A stretch of DNA of 64,000 nt from Gracilibacillus suaedae (GCF_017599345.1 NZ_JAGFVL010000042.1:1-64000); one strand, 5' to 3'; shown: positions 53,758 to 62,966, counted from the stretch's first letter. Numbers and translations: made by a program. Notes: a model not told the origin generated them from the sequence alone.

Positions 53758-54975
53758 GTGAGAAAGGAAATTTCTTTCATTCATTGTGCGGATTTACATT
53801 TAGATAGTCCATTTAAAGGTTTGAAAGACATCCCATATGAGCTATTAAGAGATATTAGACAAAGTACATTTCAAGCCTTAGAAAATCTCACCGAACAAGC
53901 CATCAAACATCAAGTAGATTTTGTCCTTTTAGTAGGAGATATTTTTGACCAGGAAGAACAAAGCATGCAAGCGCATATGGCATTGCAGAAAGCTTTTCAA
54001 AGATTACAAGAACACCAGATTAAGGTATACCTCTCTTACGGTAACCATGATTATTTGAACAGTCAGTCCTTTCCGCGTAACTACCCGGATAATGTACATG
54101 TTTTTGATAAAGAAGAGGTTACCTCCTTCCCATTTATCAAAGATGGACAAGTCCAAGCGAGAATCTATGGCTTTAGTTATGAAAATAGAGCAGTAGTGGA
54201 AAACAAAACGAAAGAGTACCAGAAAACAACAGCCGATGATTGTTTTCATATCGCTACGTTACATGGAAGTATAGGAAATGAACTCAACCAGGATCATGCA
54301 AGTTATGCACCTTTTCAACTGACAGAACTGAAAGAAGCTGGATTTGATTATTGGGCACTAGGGCATATACATAAGCGCGAAATAGTAGCGGAAAGTCCGC
54401 CAGTTGTCTATCCAGGAAATATCCAAGGCAGGTCAACGAAAGAAACAGGGGAAAAGGGTTGCTACCTTGTCACCCTATCTGAAAATAATGCAGAGCTTGA
54501 ATTCCGACCTCTATCTCCTATTAGCTTTGAAAAAGTACCAGTAGATGCTAGTGGTTGGACAGATATTCCAAGTGTGACGGAACAGCTAATAGAAATCACC
54601 AATCAATGGAAAACAGGGAAGACATTAATCCAGATCATTTTTTCGCAAGTAGCGGAGGACAAGGAAGTCTGGTTCACTAATGGCCAGATAACAGAAATGA
54701 TTACCTATTTGAATCAGGAATTAGAGCATAGCTATATTATCGGTTATAAATGGAACATGGCAGCTAAACGATCTGAATGGCAACATGGCGGTCGTTTTTT
54801 GGAAGAGTTAGCAACTGCTTTTCAAGAAACAAATCTGGAGCAGTCAATCAGCCCGTTATGGCAGCATGGAGAAGGAAGAAAATGGCTGCTAGAATTAGAA
54901 GGTGATGATCAAATGGAAATCCTGCACGAAGCAGAATATCTTTTAGATCAATTACTGCATGAAAAGGAGGGATAA
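53758..54975 (+). CDS. yhaO: YhaO, SbcD/Mre11-like metallophosphoesterase
   Basis: 405-aa nuclease-type metallophosphoesterase, partner of the ATPase YhaN. Phosphoesterase motifs in order: HCADLHLDSP, LLVGDIFDQEE, SYGNHDYL, LHGS and LGHIHKREI. C-terminal DNA-interaction region follows. GTG start 53758 with AGAAGGTGAAG upstream; 3 bases separate its stop from yhaN. The pair resembles SbcD-SbcC (Mre11-Rad50) and is thought to act in DNA repair. Confidence 0.9.
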   Translation: MRKEISFIHCADLHLDSPFKGLKDIPYELLRDIRQSTFQALENLTEQAIKHQVDFVLLVGDIFDQEEQSMQAHMALQKAFQRLQEHQIKVYLSYGNHDYLNSQSFPRNYPDNVHVFDKEEVTSFPFIKDGQVQARIYGFSYENRAVVENKTKEYQKTTADDCFHIATLHGSIGNELNQDHASYAPFQLTELKEAGFDYWALGHIHKREIVAESPPVVYPGNIQGRSTKETGEKGCYLVTLSENNAELEFRPLSPISFEKVPVDASGWTDIPSVTEQLIEITNQWKTGKTLIQIIFSQVAEDKEVWFTNGQITEMITYLNQELEHSYIIGYKWNMAAKRSEWQHGGRFLEELATAFQETNLEQSISPLWQHGEGRKWLLELEGDDQMEILHEAEYLLDQLLHEKEG

Positions 54976-54978
54976 GTC

Positions 54979-57813
54979 TTGCGGATAGAAAGCATACATA
55001 TATATGGTTTTGGTAAATGGATCGATCAGCATTTCTCTCTTGAGCAGGACGGTCCTATTGAAATTGCAGGGGATAATGAATCGGGCAAATCAACTTTGAG
55101 ACAGTTCATTTTATACATTTTGTTTGGCTTGAAATCGAAACAGATAGAACGTTTTACACCGAAGCAAGGCTCAACTGTAGGTGGGAGGCTTACTGTTTCC
55201 GGACTTGCGAACCAATCTGTCACGATAGAACGAGTACAAGGCAAGCATAAAAATCAGGCGATCATATATGGTGAGAGCGGAACACAGATGGATGAAGAAT
55301 GGTTAAAATCTGCTTTGCAAGGGATTAATCGTAAGGAATTCCAATCAATCTATACATTTGATGCCCATGACCTCAAGCAAATTCAAGATCTTGACAATCA
55401 ATCTCTGCATGAAGTCTTATTAGCTGTAGGTATGACAGGCTCAGATCGGATCTATCATGCAGAAAAAAACTTGGAAAAAAAGCTGGCAGATCTGTTTAAA
55501 CCGTATGGAAAAAAGCCGGAGATTAATCAACTTTTTCAAGAGCTAGCAGATCTCAAAAAGAAATTAACCGAAGCGAAAGAGAAGGAAAGTCAGTATCAGC
55601 AACAATTAACGGAAATTGAAGAATTAAATGAGCAATTAATTCAATTACAACAAGAAAAAAGTAACACCATCCAAAGACAGGAACAAGCTGAAAAACGGTT
55701 AACACACTATGCTTTAATCGAGGATTACTATTTCACCACTGCTCAATTGAAAAGACAAGATGCAACTATTACGTTTCCGATTGAAGGATTAAAGCGTCTG
55801 AATGAATGGAAGGACTCGCTTTTACCATTAAAAAGTGAAGAGCAGGTGCTGCGTAATAATGTAAAGGAAGTGGAGCAGCAGATAAGCCAGTTGGAGCTGA
55901 TGCCTGATGAAAAATTTAAGACGATCGAACGCGGGTTAAAGATTCAGAATGAAATTGATCAAATCGAGGCAGATATCCAACAAATCGGAAAACGCATTAA
56001 AGAAATCGAAAATGAAATGATCAGCAAGTTAGAAAATATGCAGATTAACCTGACGTTGGAGCAATTACGGGAGACAGAACTTCCTTTTTATCTAGAAGAA
56101 GTATGGGCAGATTTAGCAAATCAGCGTGAGAAATTATCCTTGGAAAAACAGTATGTCGAAAACGACAAATCCTCAACGGTCAGAATAAAACAGGAATTGC
56201 TGAAGGAAAAGGAACAACTGCAAAAAGCATTGCTGGGTCAGGATAAGATCAAACAATATCAAGAGGAGATCGAACAAGCAAATCAAGCAGAGCAACAAGA
56301 ACAATATCGTAAATGGCAACAAACATTTCAACAGCAATTGAAATTATCTAACCTTGTTATCCTTATTGGGTTTTTGCTAGGGGCAGGGCTTTTCTTCCTA
56401 ACAGATTTAATGTGGGTGATTGTCACAGTTATTCTGGCTAGTGGTCAAAACATCGCGATTAGACTATATGGAAAAGCATTTAAACAATGGTTACAGCCTG
56501 ATCTTAAAGAGTTCGTTTCCTTATCTCGTGCTGAAATTCAGGAGCGGGAGCGGATTATCGAGCAACAAAAAGAGCTCCAGCAATCGTTATCCGAAATTGA
56601 AAAAGATGTACAGAAATATCAAAATGAACAGTTAAAACAAGAAGAACGACTTTCTTTTTTAAAGGAACGTATCGAACAAATCGAGCAAAAAATCACTGAT
56701 CAAAAGCAGCAATATCCATTTTTAACAAATATTGAATTAACTTATTGGCCTAGGCTTTATCAACAAGTAATCACTCAAAAAGAAAAGCTTTTGGAGATGA
56801 ACCAATTAGAAACAGAAGTAAATAAATTTTACGAGCTAAAAAGGGAAAAACAACAAGCTATTGATACCCTGGATTTAGATATGGATGATTTAGAATCAAT
56901 TATTGAGAAGGAGCAGGTTAATAGAACAGCTTATAAGCAGCTTCAAACGAGAAGAGCAGAATGGCAATCACAACTGGAGACTATGTTAGAGAAGCAAAAA
57001 CCGTATCAGCAAGAGATCAATCTGTTACTGCACAAGGCAGAAGTGGATACAGAGGAATCCTTTATTGAAAAGGGAGAACAAAAAGAAGAACTTGATCACC
57101 TGCAACAGAAACATAATCAGTTATATGATAGCTTGGCTGTCCTTTTCACAGATGATGAAATTAAGCAAATCGCTGAAGGAAATTTTGATGAGGAAAAGAC
57201 GTTACAGGTTGTACAAGAAGAATGTAAACAAGTAATCAACGAAACTACTAAGCAAATAAAAGAAAAACAAGCTTTATTAAGTGACCAAAAAGCAACTACT
57301 GCGATGCTGGAGGCAAATGAGGATACATCGATTCTCAAGCATCAGTTGGCCATCAAACAAGTAGAATTACAAGAAATAGCAAAACAATGGGCTGTATATC
57401 ATGTGGCATTAACAAACTTAACAGAAGCAAAATCAACTTATTCACAAAAATATATGCCTCAAGTGTTCGAGCAAGCTAGTCAGTATTTTAGCAAACTGAC
57501 ATTAGGTAGGTATCCGCACATATATATAGAAGATAATGAAACGATCATTGTAGAAGACAAGGATGGCTTTGTCTTTGGAGTCACCGAATTATCACAGGCT
57601 ACTAAAGATCAATTATATATTGCCCTTCGTTTTGCATTAAGTCATGTCATGGCTAACCGGTTAGCGCTACCTTTTTTGATTGATGATGGGTTCGTACATT
57701 TTGATGCTAATCGAAAAGAAAAAGTGTTAGAGATGATCGAAGAATTAAGTAAGGATCATCAAGTACTCTATTTCACTGCTAATGCGACAGCAAAAGCAAG
57801 TATTACATTATAA
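54979..57813 (+). CDS. yhaN: YhaN, SbcC/Rad50-like ATPase
   Basis: 944-aa AAA-type SMC-like ATPase. Walker A GDNESGKST (31-39), long coiled coils (about 180-450 and 510-820), and C-terminal signature and Walker B (FGVTELSQATKDQLYIALRF; LPFLIDDGFVHFD at about 897-909). A strongly hydrophobic stretch at about 455-487 (LVILIGFLLGAGLFFLTDLM) interrupts the coil and could anchor the complex to the membrane. TTG start 54979 with GGAGGGA upstream. Coupled to yhaO. Confidence 0.9.
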   Translation: MRIESIHIYGFGKWIDQHFSLEQDGPIEIAGDNESGKSTLRQFILYILFGLKSKQIERFTPKQGSTVGGRLTVSGLANQSVTIERVQGKHKNQAIIYGESGTQMDEEWLKSALQGINRKEFQSIYTFDAHDLKQIQDLDNQSLHEVLLAVGMTGSDRIYHAEKNLEKKLADLFKPYGKKPEINQLFQELADLKKKLTEAKEKESQYQQQLTEIEELNEQLIQLQQEKSNTIQRQEQAEKRLTHYALIEDYYFTTAQLKRQDATITFPIEGLKRLNEWKDSLLPLKSEEQVLRNNVKEVEQQISQLELMPDEKFKTIERGLKIQNEIDQIEADIQQIGKRIKEIENEMISKLENMQINLTLEQLRETELPFYLEEVWADLANQREKLSLEKQYVENDKSSTVRIKQELLKEKEQLQKALLGQDKIKQYQEEIEQANQAEQQEQYRKWQQTFQQQLKLSNLVILIGFLLGAGLFFLTDLMWVIVTVILASGQNIAIRLYGKAFKQWLQPDLKEFVSLSRAEIQERERIIEQQKELQQSLSEIEKDVQKYQNEQLKQEERLSFLKERIEQIEQKITDQKQQYPFLTNIELTYWPRLYQQVITQKEKLLEMNQLETEVNKFYELKREKQQAIDTLDLDMDDLESIIEKEQVNRTAYKQLQTRRAEWQSQLETMLEKQKPYQQEINLLLHKAEVDTEESFIEKGEQKEELDHLQQKHNQLYDSLAVLFTDDEIKQIAEGNFDEEKTLQVVQEECKQVINETTKQIKEKQALLSDQKATTAMLEANEDTSILKHQLAIKQVELQEIAKQWAVYHVALTNLTEAKSTYSQKYMPQVFEQASQYFSKLTLGRYPHIYIEDNETIIVEDKDGFVFGVTELSQATKDQLYIALRFALSHVMANRLALPFLIDDGFVHFDANRKEKVLEMIEELSKDHQVLYFTANATAKASITL

Positions 57814-57827
57814 TGGGAGAGTGTGCT

Positions 57828-58229
57828 ATGAATCATATTATGTATAAAAGTGATGTAACGATAACGCCGAGAGATTTATCAGAAGTTTTTCAAGCTTCAG
57901 GTATAAAAAGACCTTATGATGATCTAGATCGTCTGCAACAAATGCTTGATCATGCTAATGTATTAGTCACTGCGTGGGATCAGGAAAAAATAGTAGGAGT
58001 GGCCAGAGGCTTGACAGATTTCAGCTATTGCTGTTATTTGTCAGATTTAGCTGTAGATGAAGCTTATCAGCATCAAGGAATTGGAAAACAATTGATTGAA
58101 CATGTTAAAGCAGAACTAAATGAGCAAGTTGCTTTGATTCTGTTATCAGCACCAGCTGCAATGGATTATTATCCAAAAGTGGGCTTCGATAAAATAGATA
58201 ATGGTTATATCATTAAAAGAACAAACTAA
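57828..58229 (+). CDS. GNAT family N-acetyltransferase
   Basis: 133-aa compact GNAT. N-terminal DLSEVFQASGIKRPYDDLDR, acetyl-CoA loop VDEAYQHQGIGKQLIEHV, and C-terminal LLSAPAAMDYYPKVGFDKID. ATG 57828 is chosen since GGGAGAGTG lies just upstream, although an ATG at 57813 overlaps the yhaN stop. Probably the last gene of the yhaO-yhaN transcript. Substrate unknown. Confidence 0.82.
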   Translation: MNHIMYKSDVTITPRDLSEVFQASGIKRPYDDLDRLQQMLDHANVLVTAWDQEKIVGVARGLTDFSYCCYLSDLAVDEAYQHQGIGKQLIEHVKAELNEQVALILLSAPAAMDYYPKVGFDKIDNGYIIKRTN

Positions 58230-58373
58230 GTGAGGAAGGATTTTGAACAATGGCTGCTTTAAGTGAGGTTCTTTCCCCTAGCTTTTAGTCTGTATTTATT
58301 GTGAGGGACGTTTATATATTGTTCTTAATATCCATAAGCTCTACGGTTTTTATCGAGCCAAATTAACATCTAT

Positions 58374-58408
58374 AAGCCATCCTCTTTAAAATGGGGATGG
58401 CTTTATTT
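58374..58408 (+). terminator. Terminator downstream of yhaON-GNAT
   Basis: Stem AAGCCATCC / GGATGGCTT followed by TATTT, about 145 bases after the GNAT stop. Confidence 0.7.
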
Positions 58409-58410
58409 AC

Positions 58411-58677
58411 TTGTAAGGAAAGTATAAACATTGGTATCATAACTTTTTTAAGGGTTTCAATGCTATATTTCAGCCCCTTCATGGAATAATAATCCAAGTT
58501 TTTAGCTCTGACATATGTTGTAGAGCAGTACTTAGCTGAAGGGCAAACTCCACGGAAAGGGAAGTGGGAAGCCGAAGTGGTGGTCAAGCTGTTCAAATGT
58601 TTCATCATTACTACCAAAGTAATCGAAATCCATATAGCATTTAATAGAGGACCGGCGGGGTTTGCCGGTTTTTCTTA
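58411..58677 (+). repeat. Dispersed repeat family A, copy 3 (long form)
   Basis: Begins behind a terminator with TGTAAGGAAAGTATAAACAT and includes the block AGCTCTGACATATGTTGTAG (58504-58523), identical to copy 1 over about 35 bases. It carries the CACGGAAAGGGAAGTGGGAA module with GCCGAAGTGG and ends in a perfect terminator hairpin ACCGGC / GCCGGT with T-run (58651-58676). The end touches the dedA stop codon region. Non-coding. Confidence 0.75.
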
Positions 58678-59277
58678 ACTTCTTCTCCGTAATAAACGAA
58701 TAATAAAGAATAAAACACCAAGGCAAATGAGCAGGTAGAAAAAGTCAGAATAAATATCAAAATAATAGACAATATCCTCCCATGATTCCCCAACATAAGC
58801 TCCTAATAAAACTAAGACAGTATTCCAGATTAAGGTTCCAAGGGTGGTTAGAATTAAAAAGATTGTTATATTCATTCGAGACATCCCTGCTGGAATGGAA
58901 ATAAGACTACGGATTAATGGAATAAATCGACAAAAGAAGATCGTCCAATAGCCATATTTATCAAACCAAGCATCAGCCTTATAGATGTCGTCCTTTTTGA
59001 TGCGGAGAATGTGTCCCCATTTTTTAACGACTCTTTCTAAGCGTTGAACGTTCAGTAGCATACCTATCAAGTATAATACAATTGCGCCTAGAACAGAACC
59101 TGCTGTTGATGAAAGGATGACACCAATAATATGTAAGGAAGATACAGTAGTGAAAAAACCGCCAAAAGTTAATACTACTTCTGAGGGGATAGGTGGAAAA
59201 ATATTCTCCAGTGCTATTAAAAACATAATACCGATGTAACCAAACTCATCCATTACTGTGAAAAACCATTCCTGCAT
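58675..59277 (-). CDS. DedA family membrane protein
   Basis: 200-aa polytopic protein of the DedA/SNARE-associated family: ENIFPPIPSEVVLTFGGFF and FDKYGYWTIFFCRFIPLIRS, with GMSRMN. DedA proteins are flippase-like factors for undecaprenyl phosphate or phospholipids in some species. ATG 59277 gives AAAGGA about 10 bases upstream; ATG 59289 is possible but would sit on that site. It follows the GNAT gene with overlapping or abutting ends. Confidence 0.87.
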   Translation of the reverse strand: MQEWFFTVMDEFGYIGIMFLIALENIFPPIPSEVVLTFGGFFTTVSSLHIIGVILSSTAGSVLGAIVLYLIGMLLNVQRLERVVKKWGHILRIKKDDIYKADAWFDKYGYWTIFFCRFIPLIRSLISIPAGMSRMNITIFLILTTLGTLIWNTVLVLLGAYVGESWEDIVYYFDIYSDFFYLLICLGVLFFIIRLLRRRS

Positions 59278-59278
59278 C

Positions 59279-59695
59279 TTACTGTTCATCCTTTACCATT
59301 CTTCGTACCATACATGGCCGTTCTATAAAGTTAAATGTCTCATAAAATCGGTGAGCATCCTTAGTAGCTAAAGCAAATTTCGTATTTTTAAGTAAGGGAT
59401 GTTCCAGAATGGATTTCATCAAAAAAGAACCAATTCCGCGTCCCTGATACTCCGGGTCGATTACAACATCTAATATCCAGGAGAATACGGCTTGATCGGA
59501 AACAACTCGAGCAAATCCAATTTGTTTATTATTCTCATAAACACCAAAAGAAAATGAATTTTCTATACTTTGTTCAATCGTTTCTTTACTCCGGCCATTC
59601 GCCCAATATGTTGGTTTTAAAAGTTTATAGATGGTGTTCAAATCAAGAAATTTTCTATCATCGCTTACCACATAGCTATCGTGATACCACTCCAT
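59279..59695 (-). CDS. GNAT family N-acetyltransferase
   Basis: 138-aa GNAT with acetyl-CoA loop DPEYQGRGIGSFLMKSIL, VFSWILDVVI before it, and C-terminal FALATKDAHRFYETFNFIER. ATG 59695 is preferred because GGGGA precedes it by about 7 bases; the frame continues to 59713. Same transcript as dedA. Substrate unknown. Confidence 0.82.
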   Translation of the reverse strand: MEWYHDSYVVSDDRKFLDLNTIYKLLKPTYWANGRSKETIEQSIENSFSFGVYENNKQIGFARVVSDQAVFSWILDVVIDPEYQGRGIGSFLMKSILEHPLLKNTKFALATKDAHRFYETFNFIERPCMVRRMVKDEQ

Positions 59696-59713
59696 ATGAA
59701 TTCCCCATTTCAT

Positions 59714-59779
59714 CTATTTATCACGAACTTCTTTTAACAGATCAATTATTTCTTCATTCAGTTCTTTAATTTGTTTATG
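59714..59779 (-). pseudogene. Possible C-terminal remnant of a helical protein
   Basis: On the minus strand, frame HKQIKELNEEIIDLLKEVRD-K then stop, cut off upstream by a TAG at about 59780. It has the look of a coiled-coil tail of a larger lost protein (for example a MerR-type regulator), immediately ahead of the GNAT gene. Too short to identify. Confidence 0.3.
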
Positions 59780-59935
59780 CTAATTTTGAATTTTTGACAG
59801 ATCAAATAGGAGAACAAGAAGTATAATAATAACAAAATACCTAATGTAATATTAACATAAAATTATTCAAAAATGTTTGAAAATGGATGATTAGGTGTTA
59901 GAAAAGGTGAGATTATGTGTTATCTCACCAACCAT

Positions 59936-60241
59936 TTAAATAGAAAATAGTTTTGTAACATCTACTGAAAAATCATGAAAGAGGGTGGAGGAAGCAATTT
60001 CGTTTTCTTTTGCTATATTTTGCAGTACATATGTTTTATCAGTTTGTAAAACATACACTTGTATTGACTTCAAAAGTGGATGACCAATCCAGTATTCCTG
60101 TACACCATATTTCATGTATACATTTAATTTAGTTACTATATCATGAGATTGAATAGACGGACTGACTATTTCGATTATTAGCGAAGGATTACAAATAAAG
60201 CTAATGTTATTATTTCTCCTCATCTGCTTCTGTATTCTCAT
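59936..60241 (-). pseudogene. Uma2 family endonuclease, N-terminally truncated remnant
   Basis: The C-terminal half of a Uma2 (DUF820) protein is clear: PSLIIEIVSPSIQSHDIVTK, LNVYMKYGVQEYWIG, IQVYVLQTDKTYVLQN, then LFHDFSVDVTKLF. Full proteins are about 190 aa; roughly the first 90, with the first part of the nuclease core, are missing. The frame runs back into the end of the yhaM-like gene (overlap 60210-60241), so its first residues are not Uma2-derived. Probably a relic created by deletion. Confidence 0.7.
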
Positions 60242-61439
60242 AACGACTATCTAAATAGTCAACAATGTGAATGATATAGCCTTCTAGATTACTAGGTTTA
60301 CGAACAGCACTGCCCCATTCAGGTAAGCCATGGTGACAAAGGATGCAGTGAGACATGAGGTGAATATCTTCCATCGTGATCGAAATGTTATGGTGATCAA
60401 TTACTTTAGACAATAACATGACACCGTATGGGATATGACCGATGTTTACCCCTATTGGATCCATAGCAATACCAGCTTGTTTACGGTTTGAGTCCTTAAA
60501 TTCACCGGTAGGAAATAAAAAGTGAAAAATATCAAATGACTTCCCGGCATAATCATATTCTGCTAGTTTACCAATGTCGTGGAACAAAATACTTGTTGTC
60601 AACGCATCATAATTAATACTGTCATATTTATAATCAGCCATCCCTTGTACCATGTGATAGAGATGATCAATACTGTCTTTCCATACATATGCAGGTCTCG
60701 CATTGTCCTCTTTTAAAGAGTTCCAAATTTCTAATTTATACTCCGTTTCTACTTTATTAATTAATTGCATCACGGCACGAAAAGGATTATCTGATTGAAT
60801 CGTTATGTATCTACAAAAACGCATCAGACCAACAGTATGTTTCAGTAGTCCGCCTAAATAATTGTGGTGGAATCCCTTGGCAGCAGGACTAATACGAAAC
60901 CCTTCCCATAGTTGTTCCATCGCTTTAATGGCAATGTCTTGAAATGGTTGCTGCAATTCATAAAGGTAGGCAAACAGTTCGTCACGTAATGCTTCAATAT
61001 CTTGCTGTGTATAAGCTAATAGTGTAAAAGGATCGATATCTTCCGTACACGGAGTCATTTCATATACGGTAACACTTTTAAAGCCGTTAAATTCATCAAC
61101 CTGACCACGGATATCAAAGACACCTTTTTGTTCTAAAATGGGGAGCATCGCATCGACTTCACCGTTATTATCCCACATTTTTGCAGAAATGGTTCCAGAT
61201 TGATCACTTAATGTCACTTTCAAGAAGGATTTGTTTGTTTTCGTTTTTTTTACTTCGAATTCATTTAACAAAACCCGAGCAGAGACGGGGCTCCCTTTTG
61301 TTAGCGTATTTAAATGTACGCCCTTTATCGCTTCTGGTAACGAAGGTGCAGGGAAATTGGTCGCAAGGTTTTCTTTTTGTTGATCTGCAAGCTCATAATC
61401 AATTGTAATCATGTCATAAAAATATTTCAGGGAACTCAT
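60210..61439 (-). CDS. yhaM: YhaM-like HD-domain 3'-5' exoribonuclease, long variant
   Basis: 409 aa. N-terminal OB fold (about 50-130: SPVSARVLLNEFEVKKTKTN, then VTLSDQSGTISAKMWDN) and C-terminal HD phosphohydrolase domain (FHHNYLGGLLKHT, ILFHDIGKLAEYDY, LCHHGLPEWGSAV, HIVDYLDSR), the YhaM layout. B. subtilis YhaM is 314 aa; here about 65-75 extra residues lie between the first HD-domain His region and FHDIGK, with another small addition at the N-terminus. Position between prsA and yhaN/yhaO agrees with YhaM. Activity on this length variant is inferred. Confidence 0.78.
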   Translation of the reverse strand: MSSLKYFYDMITIDYELADQQKENLATNFPAPSLPEAIKGVHLNTLTKGSPVSARVLLNEFEVKKTKTNKSFLKVTLSDQSGTISAKMWDNNGEVDAMLPILEQKGVFDIRGQVDEFNGFKSVTVYEMTPCTEDIDPFTLLAYTQQDIEALRDELFAYLYELQQPFQDIAIKAMEQLWEGFRISPAAKGFHHNYLGGLLKHTVGLMRFCRYITIQSDNPFRAVMQLINKVETEYKLEIWNSLKEDNARPAYVWKDSIDHLYHMVQGMADYKYDSINYDALTTSILFHDIGKLAEYDYAGKSFDIFHFLFPTGEFKDSNRKQAGIAMDPIGVNIGHIPYGVMLLSKVIDHHNISITMEDIHLMSHCILCHHGLPEWGSAVRKPSNLEGYIIHIVDYLDSRYENTEADEEK

Positions 61440-61483
61440 TATTTATCACTTCCTAATCTTATTTCAACCTATTATTAGAATAA

Positions 61484-61524
61484 CATAAAAACCCCTATCT
61501 TCTCACATAGTGGAAGATAGGGGG
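61484..61524 (-). terminator. Terminator after prsA (minus strand)
   Basis: Perfect 11-bp stem CCCCTATCTTC / GAAGATAGGGG; the minus-strand transcript continues UUUUUAUG. Confidence 0.85.
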
Positions 61525-61532
61525 ATACAGTC

Positions 61533-62498
61533 TTATTCAGTTTCTTCTTCAGAAGCCTCTTCGCTATCTGCTGATTCTTCTTCAGACGTTTCCTCTTCTG
61601 TCGCTTCATCAGTAGCAGGTTCTTCTGCAGTTGGTTCTTCAAATGTGAACATATCTTCGTATTGATCTATCTTCACATCAATATCGGCATCTTTCATTAA
61701 ATCTTGAATTTTCGTTTGTAGTGCTGTTTGATCAATTTTACCGGAAGCAATCTCTCTTCTTAATTGATCTTCTACATCCTCTAAAGGTTCCACATCTTCT
61801 ACATCTACACGATCAGTAACTTTAATAACATGAAATCCGTTTGTAGTTTGAACAGGTTCACTGATTTCGTCAATTTCCAGATCGTATGCTGCGTCTTCAA
61901 ATTCAGGCACCATTTGGCCAACTCCAAATTCTCCTAAGTCGCCACCGTTATCTTTACTGCCAGGGTCTGTAGAATACTCTCCAGCTAATTCTGCAAAGTC
62001 TTCACCATCATTTAATTTGTCAATGACTTCGTTGGCAGTTTCTTCATCTTCAACCAGAATATGACTAGCAACAAGGTTTGTTTGCATTCTGTCATAACGT
62101 TGTTGAATTTCTTCCTCAGTAACTTCTATATCTTCTGTTGCTGCTTTTTCTTGAAGTAAACTTACTCGCAACTGTTCACGGAATTCATCTTCATCTTCAA
62201 TACCATTTTGGGTTAAGACCATTTCAAATTGCTCTTCTCCATATTGTTCTTTCACTTGTTCAACTTCATTATCAACTTCTTCATCGGATACTTCATATTT
62301 ATCTTCCAGAATTGTTTCAAGCACCATTTGCTGGAGAACTTGTCCACCATTAGGGGATGCTACCAATTCATCGTAAAATGCTTCTTTCGTAATATTACCC
62401 GATCCTGTTTCCACAACTGTTTCAGAATCATCTGAAGAACATGCGGAAAGTGCGATAACGCTTGCTGCAAATGTTGCAGTGATTGTTAATTTTTTCAT
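61533..62498 (-). CDS. prsA: Foldase PrsA (extracellular parvulin lipoprotein)
   Basis: 321-aa membrane-anchored peptidyl-prolyl isomerase aiding folding of secreted proteins. Lipobox LSAC (Cys20), N-terminal chaperone region (about 30-130), parvulin domain (about 137-228: VASHILVEDEETANEVIDKL, GDLGEFGVGQMVPEFEDAAY, TNGFHVIKV), and a very acidic Glu/Ser/Thr tail (about 285-321). ATG 62498 is supported by AGGAGTG upstream; the frame to 62609 reads through the leader. B. subtilis PrsA is 292 aa; the extra length is the acidic tail. Confidence 0.92.
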   Translation of the reverse strand: MKKLTITATFAASVIALSACSSDDSETVVETGSGNITKEAFYDELVASPNGGQVLQQMVLETILEDKYEVSDEEVDNEVEQVKEQYGEEQFEMVLTQNGIEDEDEFREQLRVSLLQEKAATEDIEVTEEEIQQRYDRMQTNLVASHILVEDEETANEVIDKLNDGEDFAELAGEYSTDPGSKDNGGDLGEFGVGQMVPEFEDAAYDLEIDEISEPVQTTNGFHVIKVTDRVDVEDVEPLEDVEDQLRREIASGKIDQTALQTKIQDLMKDADIDVKIDQYEDMFTFEEPTAEEPATDEATEEETSEEESADSEEASEEETE

Positions 62499-62615
62499 TC
62501 TACCTACACTCCTATATTTAATAAAGCTATTTTTTAACTCTTGCAATAATATAACACATTTCTCATTAAAAATAACAATAAAAATGAAGATTACATTTTT
62601 TTTACTCATTTTTCA

Positions 62616-62795
62616 TTAAATATATATAACTTCGACATATGAAGATACAAGTAAAATGGTAATTAAAATATTAATAGTTCGGAAAACATTTGGTTGTTTT
62701 TCCTGCGACATTTCAGTTTGTAAGCAAAGTCTCATAGTTAAAGAGTTGAATATAAATAATATAAAAAAAGCAAAAATGACAAAAACATACAACAT
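62616..62795 (-). CDS. Small two-helix membrane protein (59 aa)
   Basis: Two hydrophobic helices (MLYVFVIFAFFILFIFNSLT and INILITILLVSSYVEVIYI) joined by a charged loop (QTEMSQEKQPNVFR). A very good ribosome site AAGGAGGTAAG lies 8 bases before ATG 62795 on the minus strand, which is the main argument that it is real. Upstream of prsA on the same strand, gap 117 bp. No family recognised. Confidence 0.6.
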   Translation of the reverse strand: MLYVFVIFAFFILFIFNSLTMRLCLQTEMSQEKQPNVFRTINILITILLVSSYVEVIYI

Positions 62796-62932
62796 CAAGC
62801 TTACCTCCTTATTCTCATGTCATTACTTTAACAAAAAATTAAAGATTTGAACAGTATGTCTTATTATAAATTGAAAAATATGTATAAAAGCATTTTAGTA
62901 TGCTTGTGCTTGAATCAAAAAGGATAGAATAG

Positions 62933-62965
62933 ACAAAAACCCGCTTCGACTTGTATCGAAACGGG
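62933..62965 (-). terminator. Terminator after yhaJ (minus strand)
   Basis: Stem CCCGCTTCGA / TCGAAACGGG (one mismatch); the minus-strand transcript continues GUUUUUGU. Confidence 0.78.
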
Positions 62966-62966
62966 A

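Noticed and set aside
62656-62850. Plus-strand ORF opposite the small membrane protein upstream of prsA
   Set aside because: No ribosome binding site, whereas the minus-strand frame has a near-perfect one.
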